64,000 bases of DNA. Source: Sclerodactyla briareus. Taxonomy: Eukaryota; Echinodermata; Holothuroidea; Dendrochirotida; Sclerodactylidae. The position numbers were made by a program, and so were the translations under genes. The notes beneath the pieces were generated by a model, which saw only the letters and a program-made list of their open reading frames with translations, did no database searches and was not told the origin of the DNA. Every line of letters begins with the position of its first letter. The first letter of the stretch is position 1. Positions 1 through 12,129 of this stretch are shown here, piece by piece. The DNA lies in the NCBI GenBank assembly GCA_026419785.1, contig JAODTK010005592.1:124001-188000 (forward strand), written 5' to 3'.

Positions 1-1880
1 ATATTGAGAGGAAATTACGCGCGTCGTGTCTGTTCCACGGAGTTCACGTATCAGCGACGGTCGCTAAAATTGTCACCCTCATGGCATAATACAAACATAC
101 TTTGAGACGCAACCCGTTTGACTCCGATCAGTTACTGTCCCCCCTCCGGCACACAGGATGAACTCGGCGCCGTCTATTTTTTCCCCATCTGATTCCATCT
201 TGACACAAAGAGTCTGTTTACGTTTTCATGTCAGTTTGACTTTCGGCACAGTGAATGTCAATTGTGCCGTCAGTTAGCCTACAGCCTAATTCACCGGAGT
301 AAACCCAGTCGATAGGTATTTCGATGTATACGCAATCGGCGCATGTCCCCCCCCGTTTGCAGTGTGTGGATTGCGCTTGTGTGCGTGCTACACTGGCTAC
401 GTGTCACTCAATTAAATTTCTATCGCTTACAACTTGATGCATTACAGTATGACGTTTCTCTTCTTTGTTTTGGTGGTGATGGGTCAATATAACCATCTAG
501 GGCGAGGCTTATGAGATGTTTTCCATTATGACTATATATTTGCAATTATGAGTGTGATTTTTCTTAAATTTAGTAGGAGTGCCGAAAGTTTCTATAGTAG
601 TGTGTGTTTAATATTCATGAAAAGTGGAGTCAAAAGTTATTTTGCTGGAAATTTTGGTGATTCTAAGAGTGAAGAGTATACATTGTTAAGAGTGCTTGTA
701 TAGTGCTTGGTTAGTAATCTGTATTGTTCCCCGGTGGCTGATTTAATTATTATCCTGAGTGAGCAGGGCTTGAAAACAAAAGTTCCAATTCAATAATTAG
801 ACAACCGTCAGGTCCACTTCCCTCCAATTTAATTTAATAAATGCAGTAAAGAATGCCAAGAGTTATACTATTGTATTGTATTCTGGTGTGGTCCTGCTTA
901 AATTCATAAGGGGCGTGGTCTACACGAGTTTCACTGACAAAAATCCCCTATATAAGTAAGTCGTAAGTGCAAGTGGGGGGATGGTTATCCTACATGCTTG
1001 TGTGGTGTATCTCGGCAACTGAAGTGTGCATGTTATATACATTTCATGACCAAACTCACTTGTCCCTCGACTCGTGTATCCTCTGCATTTAACGAACGAT
1101 TCATCAGCCCTGTAGCAATACTCCTTTAACCATGTACCTATGCATGGGTACGCGCGGCCGCATAGCTCCACGGTTCGGACTCCGATTGTTTTACGATGCG
1201 CTTTTTTCAATTTCAGACTGGCGACGTGACGAACACATTATTGACTGGTAATTTCGAAATGCGTATCGTATATTGTTCTGCACTTTCGGGACTGTCGACA
1301 GTGTCGGTCGCTTGCATATTACGGACAAACTATATAGTAATAATACTAAAGAGGATATGGTTTGTAATTTGTCATCTATAGGCTGTGTCCTGATAAAAGG
1401 AAGCAAAGGCTTGTATAGGCGCGCTCCTGATGAAGTGGGTATAATCTAAACGACAGTTCGTCAACCCTGATTTATATTGATCTATTCTGGTCATAGATAG
1501 GGTTTCACAGCGTCGTGCTTGCCCTGCTTGCATCAGGATTCGTTCGTGCTGATAGCGCTGAAATGCATCATTGACGTGCATGCACTGTACTATATAGCTA
1601 TGGCATGACTTTGGCTTTAAATTAATGCCCCCCCCCCCCTCCTCGCAGATAATATGATGGACTCGGCGCCGTCCACGCCGTCTGTCCTCATCTCTTCTCC
1701 CTTCTTTCTTGGAGCAAGAGGTCAGGTCTACCCCCCCCCATCTATTTTGACGAGTGAAGTCAATTTGATTACACCACAGGTTTAGTGAAATGACAGAATC
1801 GTCCTGTCCATATCGTTTAAAGGGCCGAATAGATGGCGCTCTAAATGACCTCCTGGATGACGCTTGAAGCTTCAACTTAA
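1..1880. other. Intergenic, no gene recognised
   Basis: Low-complexity and unique AT-rich DNA with C runs at 1,628-1,639 and 1,732-1,739. The longest open frame (177 residues, minus, 1,372-1,905) is compositionally odd, shows no family and overlaps a repeat. I see nothing functional. Confidence 0.6.
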
Positions 1881-2045
1881 AGGACAACTGCATGCTCGGA
1901 TACAACAGAGGTTATAGTTGTGGAAATGGAAAATTTAATCTATAGGTCCAAACCCTATTTCAATGCGATGTTCCTATGTTGACGGGAAGAATCTCAATTG
2001 CGCAATCACGCATGGCGTCACACATGACCAACAGAAATTATGTTT
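1881..2045 (+). mobile_element. Partial copy of MITE family C
   Basis: Starts TTAA|AGGACAACTGCATG and follows the 58,473 element through ATACAACAGAGGTTATA, CTATAGGTCCAAACCC, TTTCAATGCGATGTT and the TGGCGTCACAC block. An internal deletion of about 50 bp relative to that copy is apparent, and the far end with CCTGCAGTTGTCC is missing. Confidence 0.6.
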
Positions 2046-2254
2046 ATGTATTTGATTGTTTCATTTTGTTGCTAGTCCAACACTTAGCAGACGTTTTGTT
2101 GTCTGCTCTCACCAAGAACCATCAACACCTACCCACCCACTACAGCAATCCTCCCCCATAGACTAATGCTTTTCAAAGTGAATTAATTTGTGTGAATTTC
2201 AAAAAAACAAAGAATGTTTGCAGGGTTTGGCAAGTAGACATCCATTTATTAATT

Positions 2255-2400
2255 GCATGATGGTGCATTTCTGATCTTGCGCACTACCCATGCTCACAAT
2301 ACACAAACTACAAATACTATACGACCCGTAACGGAAAGTCCTATGGAAGCGTCCGGTTTGGACTGATGCATTCATATTCCCCAGCTATTACATTTCCCCT
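2255..2400 (+). repeat. Dispersed repeat pair, copy 1
   Basis: Shares GATCTTGCGCACTACCCATG, CGTAACGGAAAGTCCTAT and a TCCGGTTT block with 21,345-21,490 in the same orientation. The end nearest the PIF/Harbinger-like MITE is cut off by it. Type unknown. Confidence 0.5.
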
Positions 2401-2434
2401 GTATGAATCGCCTGCGTGCCTTTAAGTAAGGTAA

Positions 2435-2867
2435 GTGGCCGGTCACACTATAACGATACTGTATCGTGTAACGGTCCGATCTTATTGGGTTTCAGGCCGA
2501 TTAATACTGGGCCTATTAATTATACGGCTGGAAACACCCTGCCAATGCATGAAATACCTTGATTCGCTATTTCCAAACCATTCCAAAAATGTTTAGGGAA
2601 AAGCCCTGCCCGGCGGGTTGATAAGCACATCTTTTCCGATTTATCGTTGATCTCAACGTTTATCTTACCACCCTTACCATTTTTCGATATGACGTCATTA
2701 GTAATGAGGTGTTGGTTTTCGAACACGTTCGATCTTGAGAAGTATCGTGATATGTACTCGTATTCATGACATTGTTCCCACACCAGACCCTCTCCTTCCT
2801 GTTCCAGCCTGATCTGAAAGATCGTGTAGCAGAACTATAGAAAAATCGTTAGCGTGTGACCGGCCCT
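2435..2867. mobile_element. PIF/Harbinger-like MITE
   Basis: Inverted ends: GTGGCCGGTCACACTATAACGA on the left and, read inward from the right, GGGCCGGTCACACGCTAACGA, sharing GGCCGGTCACAC and TAACGA. Both sides are bordered by TAA (2,432-2,434 and 2,868-2,870), consistent with the 3-bp TWA duplication of PIF/Harbinger. Similar GGGCCGGTCACAC termini are common in animal MITEs. The inner 380 bp shows no support for coding. Confidence 0.6.
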
Positions 2868-2899
2868 TAACGATCCGGCAATATTCCGAGTTAAGGAGA

Positions 2900-5560
2900 A
2901 TGTACGTCTATTTGTCGGAAAGTGAACTAACAATGTCAAACAAGAGACCAGTATGCCATAAACATCTTCGCCAATTTGATCGATTGTTTACTTCCCGAGA
3001 AATGCCAATTTGAATGTTCAGCAGGGTACCGCCATCATGTAGTACATGAAGGTTCTGTTTTTTCATTATAATATTTTGTCGTCAAATATTTCAAATAGTG
3101 GACATAATTTTGAGCCAATTTAGCATAATTTTATCTCCACAGTATAACTTCAGTAATTCATTGGAAAAACGTGCATCGAATTGCTCATTGGTGCTTAAGA
3201 TAAGTAATGAAAAACGAGAACTACAATAACTCCCGCTAGTAGGGGTGTGTGACATCATATTTGGAACTGTTCAAGTCTCTTGCCATTTATTTTGAGGGGA
3301 AAATGGCGGTGCCTAACTCCAAGTTTTGAATGCACCTTAAGGCACTTAGGAAGGGAAGTATGTGGGGGGGGGGGAACAATTCTATTGGAATTATTATTTT
3401 TTGCAAAATGCTTTTAATTCACTGCTCTCATATAGAGTAGAGACTTTCATGGGGGGGTTTCATTCTCTTTAACGTTCATTCTCCCATAAGCGGTAGCTAC
3501 ATACTGACTACCACTACTTTACTTTGATTTATTGACAAACTTCAACTGCTGCCTGAACAGTGAATGAGGAATACGGATGAAGGAGAAGATACAGCTACGA
3601 TATAGCACGGATTTGCACTCACCGAACGTAAGTTTTATAAGAACGTTTAGGCAACATTTTATAGGAACTTTATGTAAGTCTTTATGGAAGTCATATATGA
3701 GGTTTATATTTTACTGAGAGTACTGAAATTTACAATATGAAGTTGAGAGTTCTTAATTACATAATTTGTATAATTTCTCTGTGAATGAGGTGCTACCAAT
3801 GTATGGCGAATCGTCTCTTTTATGGTTTCTGTTATTACTGCAAGAGTTTATCTTTGGGCTTTCGTCAAAATAACACATATCGAACTTCCTACACTATGAT
3901 ATGAATGTTCCAATCATATTACGTGTCCCTCTTTGCCGGAGTAGGAAACACACTTACATTTCGCATTCGCGCATCATTGAACACTTGATTGAATTTCTCG
4001 ACGGGTGGCTCCTTCCTTCGATGTAAAAGCACACATGACACCCTGGGCATTACTGTCCATAGTTTCGATCACCTGCAGTGACTGTTTGAAAACTTTCACT
4101 TATCCTTACTAAAACCTTATTGCGCTTCTTATACGTCTTACCGGCGGCAGTGCTTACCAACTATCAATCAAGATTTGAACTCGGGCCACAATATTTGAAT
4201 AACAGGTGAAAAATACTCTCAAGGATATCCATAGTTTTCAAGTTCACCTGAGATAGCTGTTGACTCACATGACTAACTGACACTTGCATGGAAAATCGCG
4301 TCAGTGAATACGGCTCATCCGTAATTACAAAAAAATGGCTGAGCCAAGAGTTGAAGGCCACGACAGTCCGAGGTAGGATTCGTCAGGCGATGTTTGCTCA
4401 GTTGTTCCGGGTTGGAATTGCTCTAAGTTAGTGGTTACCTCCCCCCTCCCCCGAAATTATGAGCTCATAACTTTCGTCAGCAGAGGGGACCCCAGGAAGA
4501 AATGTCAAATCGGGAATAAGTCTTCCCATTTATGACTCATTAGACATTGAATCCCCTGGCTAAGAATATCGTATTATATTGCATTAATACCATAGGGAAG
4601 GCAGAAAATCAGTAGAAGGCAAACACACAGACATTCATTTATAATTGTGTTAATTATGTTTTTACAGGCATTACGAAATGTATTTTCCCGTATAATTATT
4701 GCACCACAGCACTAACGATCTGCATTGGGGCGGAAATTTACAACGAAGTTAATATAAAATATTACCCTAACAAGTCCGTTCTGACCCCTAATTCGGAGTG
4801 GCTACACGCCTGATCCGGAATGATGAATTGGGAGTTGATTCGACCGTTTGGACTTAGATTAGCCCCAATCGCTCTGAGTTCATTCGTTGTTTCATTTTCT
4901 AATTTATTGAATTCCTGAGTGTGTGCTGGCTTTTCCCGTCTGGTCAAGTGCAACATCATGATTCATGCAGGGATATTTTTCGAGCTACTTCGAACCCTCA
5001 TGGCTGAGGAAAGGTTTCATCAATCCATGACTAGCACTCTTTGGCGCCTTTCCCGGTGTTAATGTTATCAACCCATGAATCAAGTTGAATTCAGGTTCGA
5101 ATAATTATACAGCAAGCAAGGAGAGGATCTGAACTACTGTTTCCAGGTTCCCCTGAGATATGAGTTGACTGAAATAGGTGAAATATTGAATTACAGAATA
5201 CACATACACTAACCCTAAAATAGATGAGCCAAGAGTGGAATACAATATAGATACTTTATATTACTGATTGCCTTGGAGTGTCTCTTGATTTTCGATATTC
5301 CTAATGCCGTGGAAACAGCTCTTGTCAAAACACATTTTTATTATTTGGAAGTTCATGATTATAGGTCCTTACCACTTTGTTTTTGGTGTTGACAGTTGTC
5401 TTGCCTCCACTCTGGGGCACTTGGTCCACTGATGAATTAGCAGTAAGCTCAAAGTAGGTCTTTTGTGATATGCTTGACTGGCTTACGGTGGTGTGGAGAG
5501 AGCCATTGGGGGGTGCGCGCACAAGGGGGGGGTTTTCATTGAGGGTCAGCCAGCCCCTCT
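2900..5560. other. Intergenic, nothing recognised
   Basis: AT-rich unique sequence with an 11-G run at 3,364-3,374. No splice-bounded coding stretch, repeat pair or RNA gene was identified. Confidence 0.5.
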
Positions 5561-5699
5561 AAACAACCCAGGGCGCCAGATGAAGGTACGCAGGAATTTT
5601 CACTTGATAAAAAAAGAGTAGAATACAAAATCAATGCAATATGGAAGGAAGTGAATTATAATGGGAATATAGGCCCACACAGGAGTTGGGTACGCTATA

Positions 5700-6355
5700 C
5701 ATTACATAAGGACGATATCGAGAACCAGGTGGTTGTTCACCTCTGGTGCGCATATATCAAATCTATCGACCCCCCTAAAAATATCCTTGTGACGCCACTG
5801 GAGAAATCCCTCTAGTTTATCGTAAGCAGGTAATAGAAACCCTGGCCCTCTCTTATGAGTCCAAGAGGAGGAGACTATCGTACATATGTGATAGCTTGTA
5901 GCCACCTCCCTCTTGTTCTTGGTCTTCTTCCTGTGTATCCATATGGACTCTTGGTTTTGGCTCTTAGTAACCTGAGATCCCCTAGCCATAACTTTAACTT
6001 CCTCCCATTTAGGTAGGTGCTGGTGTCAACCATGTGGACTGTGATAGCGGACTCGTGTATTGTTTCCTGTTGACATGGACCGGGATGCGCTGGCACTGAT
6101 ACCTCGTCTACTGCATCCCAATTACTCCCTACCTGGTGCTGGACCATTCTCGTGGCCACTTTCTTCCTGACCCTCCGTCCATTGTGATCGTGGTGCAGTT
6201 AACACAAACTGACAAGGACTTTCGAAGACAACTCCACATTTGCGATCTCGTCCTTTCTTGTCTGTGGGATTCCCCCTCTCATCCTCGGATCTTGTTTTGG
6301 GGAGCAAAAGTAAAGTGGAGACCTTACATTCGTTCGAAGACCGGCCACCCACGGA
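5700..6355 (-). other. Coding-like patch of unknown nature
   Basis: Three overlapping minus-strand frames of 76-95 residues follow each other (6,122-6,352, 5,875-6,159 and 5,702-5,989), charged and lacking simple-sequence bias. Short examples are QVGSNWDAVDEVSVPAHPGP and VMARGSQVTKSQNQES. I recognise no domain. It could be a decayed mobile-element frame, a slipped host exon, or chance. It is followed directly by the family A hAT MITE. Confidence 0.25.
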
Positions 6356-6492
6356 ATGTCCTTTCGTCTCTTGTGGGAGTCGGGGCTTTTCTACCTATAT
6401 CTGCGATTTGTCATATTGTGTTCCTCCGTCTGCTTCTCTTATCTGGTCTGGACTATTCACCTTATATACGATAGCCCATGTTGGTTAGCCAC

Positions 6493-6787
6493 CAGTGGCG
6501 TACCCACAGGAGGAGGGTTAGAACGCCCATGACCCAAGTGATTCATAAATTTTTAACACCAAACTGATTGTTTTGCATTCAGTAAGGTTTTGCAGCTTTT
6601 ATTGAGCAAATATTGCAGCGCATGTGTCTAGGGACTCATAAATCTTACTTATTTGCCATAGGGAGGGTGCCCATTTATGAGGGCGCACTTCCCTGTGGGT
6701 TCCGACCTCAACCCCCTCCCCCCCCCCCCCCTCTCCCCCTCCCCCCCCCCCCCCCCCCTCCAAGGCAGATCTCTCGGTTCGCGCCTG
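6493..6787 (+). mobile_element. hAT-type MITE, family A, with perfect 8-bp TSD
   Basis: A 295-bp element flanked by the exact 8-bp direct repeat TTAGCCAC at 6,485-6,492 and 6,788-6,795. The duplication fits the hAT (Ac-type) pattern nTnnnnAn. The ends are inverted: CAGTGGCGTACC at the left and, read inward from the right, CAGGCGCGAACCGAGAG. The interior is non-coding with a long C-rich run (about 6,713-6,762). A second copy in inverse orientation lies at 20,250-20,553, and a third is split at 27.4-29.1 kb. No transposase, so it depends on a hAT enzyme in trans. Confidence 0.88.
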
Positions 6788-6799
6788 TTAGCCACAATG

Positions 6800-9700
6800 G
6801 TTAAAGTTTTCATGTTTCGTCTGCTTTTATATACTGAACGTGGAATCCTCATTCTCCAATAGCTTCCCCGGTCAAAGTAACAGCGGAATCGGATCAAATG
6901 GGCCCCTATCAGGGAAAGACTCACGTTGTTTTCACAGATCGGTCGATCTTCGAACGGAAGATGAATATTGAAATCGAATTTGGTCTAAGTTTTATTCTTT
7001 GTCTGGTATATCTGTATATAGGTGCGGAAAGGTCCCTATTGTTCGATTGTTTCTCTGTTTCTGGCCAATTTGACCAGGCGGTTTTTAGAGTAATGTGTAC
7101 GACGCAGGCCACGGGAACAATCGACAGTCCACCGTTCGGTTATTGTCCTTATTTTAGAATGAACACGTTTTTAAACAACAAAACATGACGTCTGGTCCCT
7201 ATAGGCGCGATACTAGAGTTTAGGGACGCATCTCCCGATTAGTTGAAAAGTCGCCCATCGACTTTTCGATTTTTTTTCACACAGTCTCTTTCGGAGGGGG
7301 GGGGGAGTAAAAGGGGTCAGGTCCCCCCCCCCCCCATAATTTTACCACGTCTCCCCTCAATCCACTCACCATGCCTAACGATTCGATGACATGGATTATC
7401 AAATGACATCACTCGCACCAGAACAGGCCGGAGACGTTCTCGGCGTAACACCCACGATCTCCGTGGGCACGGAAACAACTGACACAATTACAAGATGTAG
7501 CCGCCGAGATGGTCAACCAGTTTGCTATTTGTCAGAGGCGGCGGCATATTAAACTGAGGTGACCATCGCTCTAACGTTCTCGTATATACATGATCATTCG
7601 AACAGACACGGCTTTGGGTATTTCTTCTCCCAAATTTGAATAAGACGTAAGATTATTCGAGGCTTTGTTGCATTTGGCAGATATTTTCCTTGAATTTTTC
7701 ACGGCAACTGTCCTGACCGCTGAATTCCAGCGACGCTCCAAACAGCTACTCTTACGATATTTCCGCAGGGAGAGAAATTGTCCTCGTGCGGTGAATAAGA
7801 GTCCGGCAGGCACAGTCAAATCTGGAACGGGTAATACGGTTCAGAATTTAAAATAATTAGTGTGGCAGAGATTCGTATGAAAGAAATATTCTCGGTATAC
7901 TCTTCCATCGTCGCATGCATGTTATTGCAGTTAGCTGCTATCGATTACCACAGCGGAATTTGTTTAAGAAAAGTATGGTGTTGGGGAGAGGGAGGGGGTG
8001 GTATTGAGTTCCAAAATAACTGTGGGAAAAGTGTGGTGTGTGTGAGGAAGGGCGTTAAGGGACTGACGAACCGCTCGACTGTGACTGCCTCCCACTCGGG
8101 CTTCGCCAATGTGTTTCAGTATACGACTCCATACAGTTTTCATATTGCGATCGAGCAAACAAGCAACATGTTATTGGAATCGACTGCCATCGGTACGCAC
8201 CTCATCATAAGATACCGTCAGTCAAAATGAAACACTAAAACTTTATATTTTGTAGAAATGGTGACCGTTCGCGCATTTTCCAGAACAAGCCGGCCGTCAG
8301 TAACAAATATATTGTTCCGCCACAGGGGCACTTATTCCCGAAATTACTATATTTTTTGACCTAATACTATGGTTTCAACAGTTTTTTTTTTAATGCAGTT
8401 TTCAGACAGTCGCTACATAGCTTCCTAAGCATGGGTAGCTTTGTGCTGAAAAGGAGGACCATGAAATAAAGGCTGAATTTAAGTTCAAGTGTGTTTCTAC
8501 TTTGCAAATAAAACCACAAACATCTGATAGAGCAAGATTTCCTTTACCAGTCCAGTGTATGAATTTCGAAGAAGTATATATGAACCAAACCAGAGGAACC
8601 AGAATTCGTCTAATAGGCAATATAATATGTTCGGATAAGACGTTTAATTTCCTCACTCGAATATTCATTTGTCTTTTATTCACTATTTAACGAGTTGAAA
8701 AATGGACACATAGTTAACGGATGTGATGGGATTGACCACGGTCGTTCTATAATATGTTTTACTCAGAGCATGTCGAAACGAGTGTAATATTCATGATGTT
8801 GATAGTTAGTATGATAACAGTCATTGATATTCCTAGGTATAAATGTGTCAGACGATTGATTATCCATTAGCTTTTTCTTTAAATAATCGTGTTCACTCGT
8901 GCCCTTTAATAAGCTGTCGTGCCACGATGAAACGATATTACGGGAATCACTAGTACAATACGGCATTTGTTAATTTCCCCTAATAAGTTGTATTACCACT
9001 TTCGGAAGTACTCATTGGTGGCAGTTTCAGTTTATCTGTGATTGTTTCGGGGTGTACTAGCCTATAGATGAAGAATTCCAATGTAGTTCCGGCTAGGCGT
9101 CCACCGTTCGTATGGTACAAGAGCGTGTAAAGTGTGTTGACTGTTTCTAGGATATTCCGTGTGTGAATCCGCAGCCAATTAGGTTCCGACGGCATCCATC
9201 GCATTCATTGCTATAGTAACCACATGGCTTCAGTCTGTCCACATGCGGATATTGGGTCACTTATCATCTTCAGTTTTCACTTGCAATGCCTGGACGATTC
9301 TTAGGTTTTCATTCAATATTGAGATTGTTGTCGTACGTGTCTGTTCTAGACCACCTAGTTGTCATCGATTGGTAATCACTGTGTAGCACCGTCGTGACGT
9401 GTCACATAAGGCCTAATTAAACAAATACCGGGAATTTGAACAAACAAAAAAAAAAAAGAGGGGGATCCCAAAATTGTAGGTGACTTGTGAATAGTAGTGA
9501 TCGCTATACATGGGCTGCCTATTGGGAAGTCCTCCGGCAGTCCGGGGGACACAATGAAGTGACGTACTGATACTTATGCGTCGGAGCGAACAAGCCAGAA
9601 ATGCACGCTATCTAATACTGTTGGACAAGTCACTAATGATCATGGTAAATAGTTTCTGTGAAGTGCTTTGAGCCTGAAAAAAGCTTGTATATAAGCACTT

Positions 9701-10590
9701 TTTCAAGCTAAGAGGGGGGGGGGGTCGAGCGCCAAACCGCTTACGACTGCGACTGCCTCCTCGGCGTCGCCAATGCGGTTTGCTTTCAAACAATGGTTTG
9801 TGCGGATCCTTCAGTAAGTTTACCTGAGTTCACCTACCCCGCATACCGTACGCGAACCAAGATACTCGGATTTATCTGTTCCTAAAAGTTTGGTAGGCCT
9901 ATCCATGACGTTCCGCTACAGATTGCAAATTTCTCTGGCAAATGATAATCATGATGCTGACTTTCTCAGCGGCGTCCATATTTAAAATTTCGGTCCCGTC
10001 TGAGGGGGTGAAGATTTACTCCTCCCAGCCAATTCGATTATACAATCAGTGTAGTCAAATGATCGGTGTCGGCCCTGACAAATCGTGTTATTCGAATGAG
10101 AAAATTTATACTAATTTGACGATGACCTCTCTGAGGACGCCCCAGGAGTTGGTTCATTGATGCCAATCGTGACCTTCAAGTAGTTAAAGTACACGTCTCG
10201 GAATGATTTCTAAAAATTCACAGGCTGTTTCTGTAAGTCCCTTTTAACCCTTCCACACCAAAAATAGTTGTTTTTTTAACCAAGTAGTTTACAAAAAATA
10301 CACACTGACCAGAAGACCATACTGTTTGATTTTCCAGTAAGGCGCTTAGGGCAGCTGGCGATTTCCTACATTCCCCCCCTAAAAACGTCGTGCCAAAATC
10401 CAACTCGTTTTGTACGGATTGTGGGACTTGCGACTGACGTCATGGTGCTGCTAATTATCTCTCATAGCCCAGAATCGCCGTGCTCAAACATTGTTGTACA
10501 TAAGCTGCCACAGTCAATATAGAAGACCGACTACAACCTAGCCTCCTGCACATCGGATCACAACTGTCAACAGCCATACAGACGAAACAG
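6800..10590. other. Intergenic, nothing recognised
   Basis: Contains C/G runs (7,295-7,303; 7,323-7,335; 9,714-9,724) and short open frames without family resemblance. No repeat boundaries could be set. Confidence 0.5.
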
Positions 10591-10600
10591 TAACTATTAA

Positions 10601-10690
10601 ATGACAACTGCAGGATGAATTATAACTACTGCTGAGAGAAACTGAATGCGTCAGTCCCAACCCGAAGTTCCTACGATCACGCAGTGTGCG
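10601..10690 (-). mobile_element. Partial copy of MITE family C (other end)
   Basis: Begins TTAA|ATGACAACTGCAGGATG and continues AATTATAA...GAGAGAAACTGAATG, matching the reverse complement of the right end of the 58,473-58,750 element (TTATAATTCATCCTGCAGTT). Similarity fades after about 90 bp and the opposite terminus was not found. The next 100 bp belong to a different dispersed repeat shared with 47,725-47,830. Confidence 0.5.
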
Positions 10691-10795
10691 TTTTGAGCCG
10701 TGACGATATTGCTAGATGGGGAATCTCGTCTATTCCCTCGAACTGTTCGTGGCATGCGCACTTACAACCACGAACAGACATATTGAAGAGGAACT
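10685..10795 (+). repeat. Dispersed repeat pair sharing a GGGGAATC...TATTCCC block, copy 1
   Basis: GATGGGGAATCTCGTCTATT, CCCTCGAACTGTTCGTGG and CATGCGCACTTACAA match 47,725-47,830 in the same orientation. GGGGAATC and its near-inverse TATTCCC could pair. Element type unknown. Confidence 0.5.
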
Positions 10796-10969
10796 ACCTG
10801 CTAAAGTATTACTTTGGACTTCTACCGCCCATCTTTCTTTCATTGGCATTTAATTTTTGCTGAAGAAACTTTCGTTGCCTCTTTTGATCTTGTAAATATC
10901 TTTTCTTTTGCTATCCTAAATTCTCTTCAATTCACTTATACCAGGTTGTCGGGGTTTTTTTAATGTTTC

Positions 10970-10973
10970 ATTT

Positions 10974-11009
<36 letters not shown>

Positions 11010-11045
11010 TTTTTTATTATTTATTTATTTATTTATTTTATTTAG
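10970..11045. repeat. (ATTT)n microsatellite
   Basis: Almost uninterrupted TTTA/ATTT repeats with two short interruptions. A (GTA)n array follows 50 bp later. Confidence 0.95.
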
Positions 11046-11091
11046 TTCATTTCTCTACTTCTTGACCTCTCACTCCATCATTCAAAATCGC

Positions 11092-11125
<34 letters not shown>

Positions 11126-11165
11126 TAGTAGTAGTAGTAGTAGTAGTAGGAGTAGTAGTAGTCCG
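11092..11165. repeat. (GTA)n microsatellite
   Basis: About 24 AGT/GTA units with a few single-base interruptions. Confidence 0.95.
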
Positions 11166-11894
11166 TAGTTCAGTAGTTAAAGCCTACTGTCTTCTTTCCT
11201 TCTTCTTCTGAGAAACAAAATGACACAGCAAAATCGTTGAATGCATCCGTACATGTACTGATGAATTTCCCGAGGGACATCGCTCGGATGTGAATGAAAT
11301 CGTGAGACCTCGCGGGTGTGAGACCTTTCAGGTAAACCCGTTGACGAGAGTCCATCTTCACACCAAGAGTGCGAACCCGCGTTAACTGGGTAACTATTTC
11401 ACCTGAGTTGTTGATTGACGTGACCCAGATTATAATTTGGGTGTTTTCTTATTACCACAAAACAGCTACATGATTCCGTTTTCCAACAGTTCATTGCCTG
11501 TCAGTTATTTGGTGAGCTTCATATTCCATTCAGATTTCAGACGACGGTCCGGCGAGTGGTTTACCCTTCCGACTCGTTACGGGGGTGTTACCATGGTTAC
11601 ATGGCTTACTGGCAGAGAGCATTCAGAGTACCTTCAACTGGCTATCGATGTAACAGTGGAACGGCTTGGCAGAACCGCAAGGGAGGAGGGGGGGGGGGGT
11701 GCCTCTAAACCAACAGTCAACTATCCAAACACCGCGGAAAAATGAAGAACATATCCCCAGTATATCCCAGAATCGCAACAAACTGACATTTCCTGTATGT
11801 CACACACGGTTGCTGTATAGAAATTGTCATTGTATTGAGCTATCATGTCATTAGGTTCCGATTTTCAAGTTCCCGAAGTTTTACAAACACACCC

Positions 11895-12125
11895 TCCACA
11901 GTTATACTAAACCCTGTAAACAATTCACTGTAGAATTGCAGCAGAGTTGTCGGTAATTTAATGTAAATGGAATTACCAGTCCAGTAAACTGTTATGCTGT
12001 AGAATTCACGGTAAATTCACTGTAAATTCCACAGTAAACTTCTGTAAAATGTGTTGTGCCGTTTTTTTTTTGTTTTTTTTTACAGTAATTTTTACTGTAG
12101 TTCACTGTACAATTTACAGCGAATT
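11895..12125. repeat. ACTGTAAATT-rich self-complementary repeat, copy 1
   Basis: The stretch is built from direct and inverted forms of TTTACTGTAAATTC and CAGTAAATT with a central T tract (12,061-12,081). Such ACTGTAAAA/TTTTACAGT-based sequences form non-autonomous DNA elements in several animal genomes. A second locus lies at 15,110-15,300. The ends are not defined well enough to assign a family. Confidence 0.5.
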
Positions 12126-12129
12126 ACTG

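Noticed and set aside
1372-1905. 177-residue minus-strand open frame
   Set aside because: No family resemblance, spans homopolymer tracts and overlaps a MITE copy.
5569-5800. CAGGGCGCC and GACGCCACTG as ends of a small MITE
   Set aside because: Flanking 8-mers do not match; only the right terminus resembles a hAT end.
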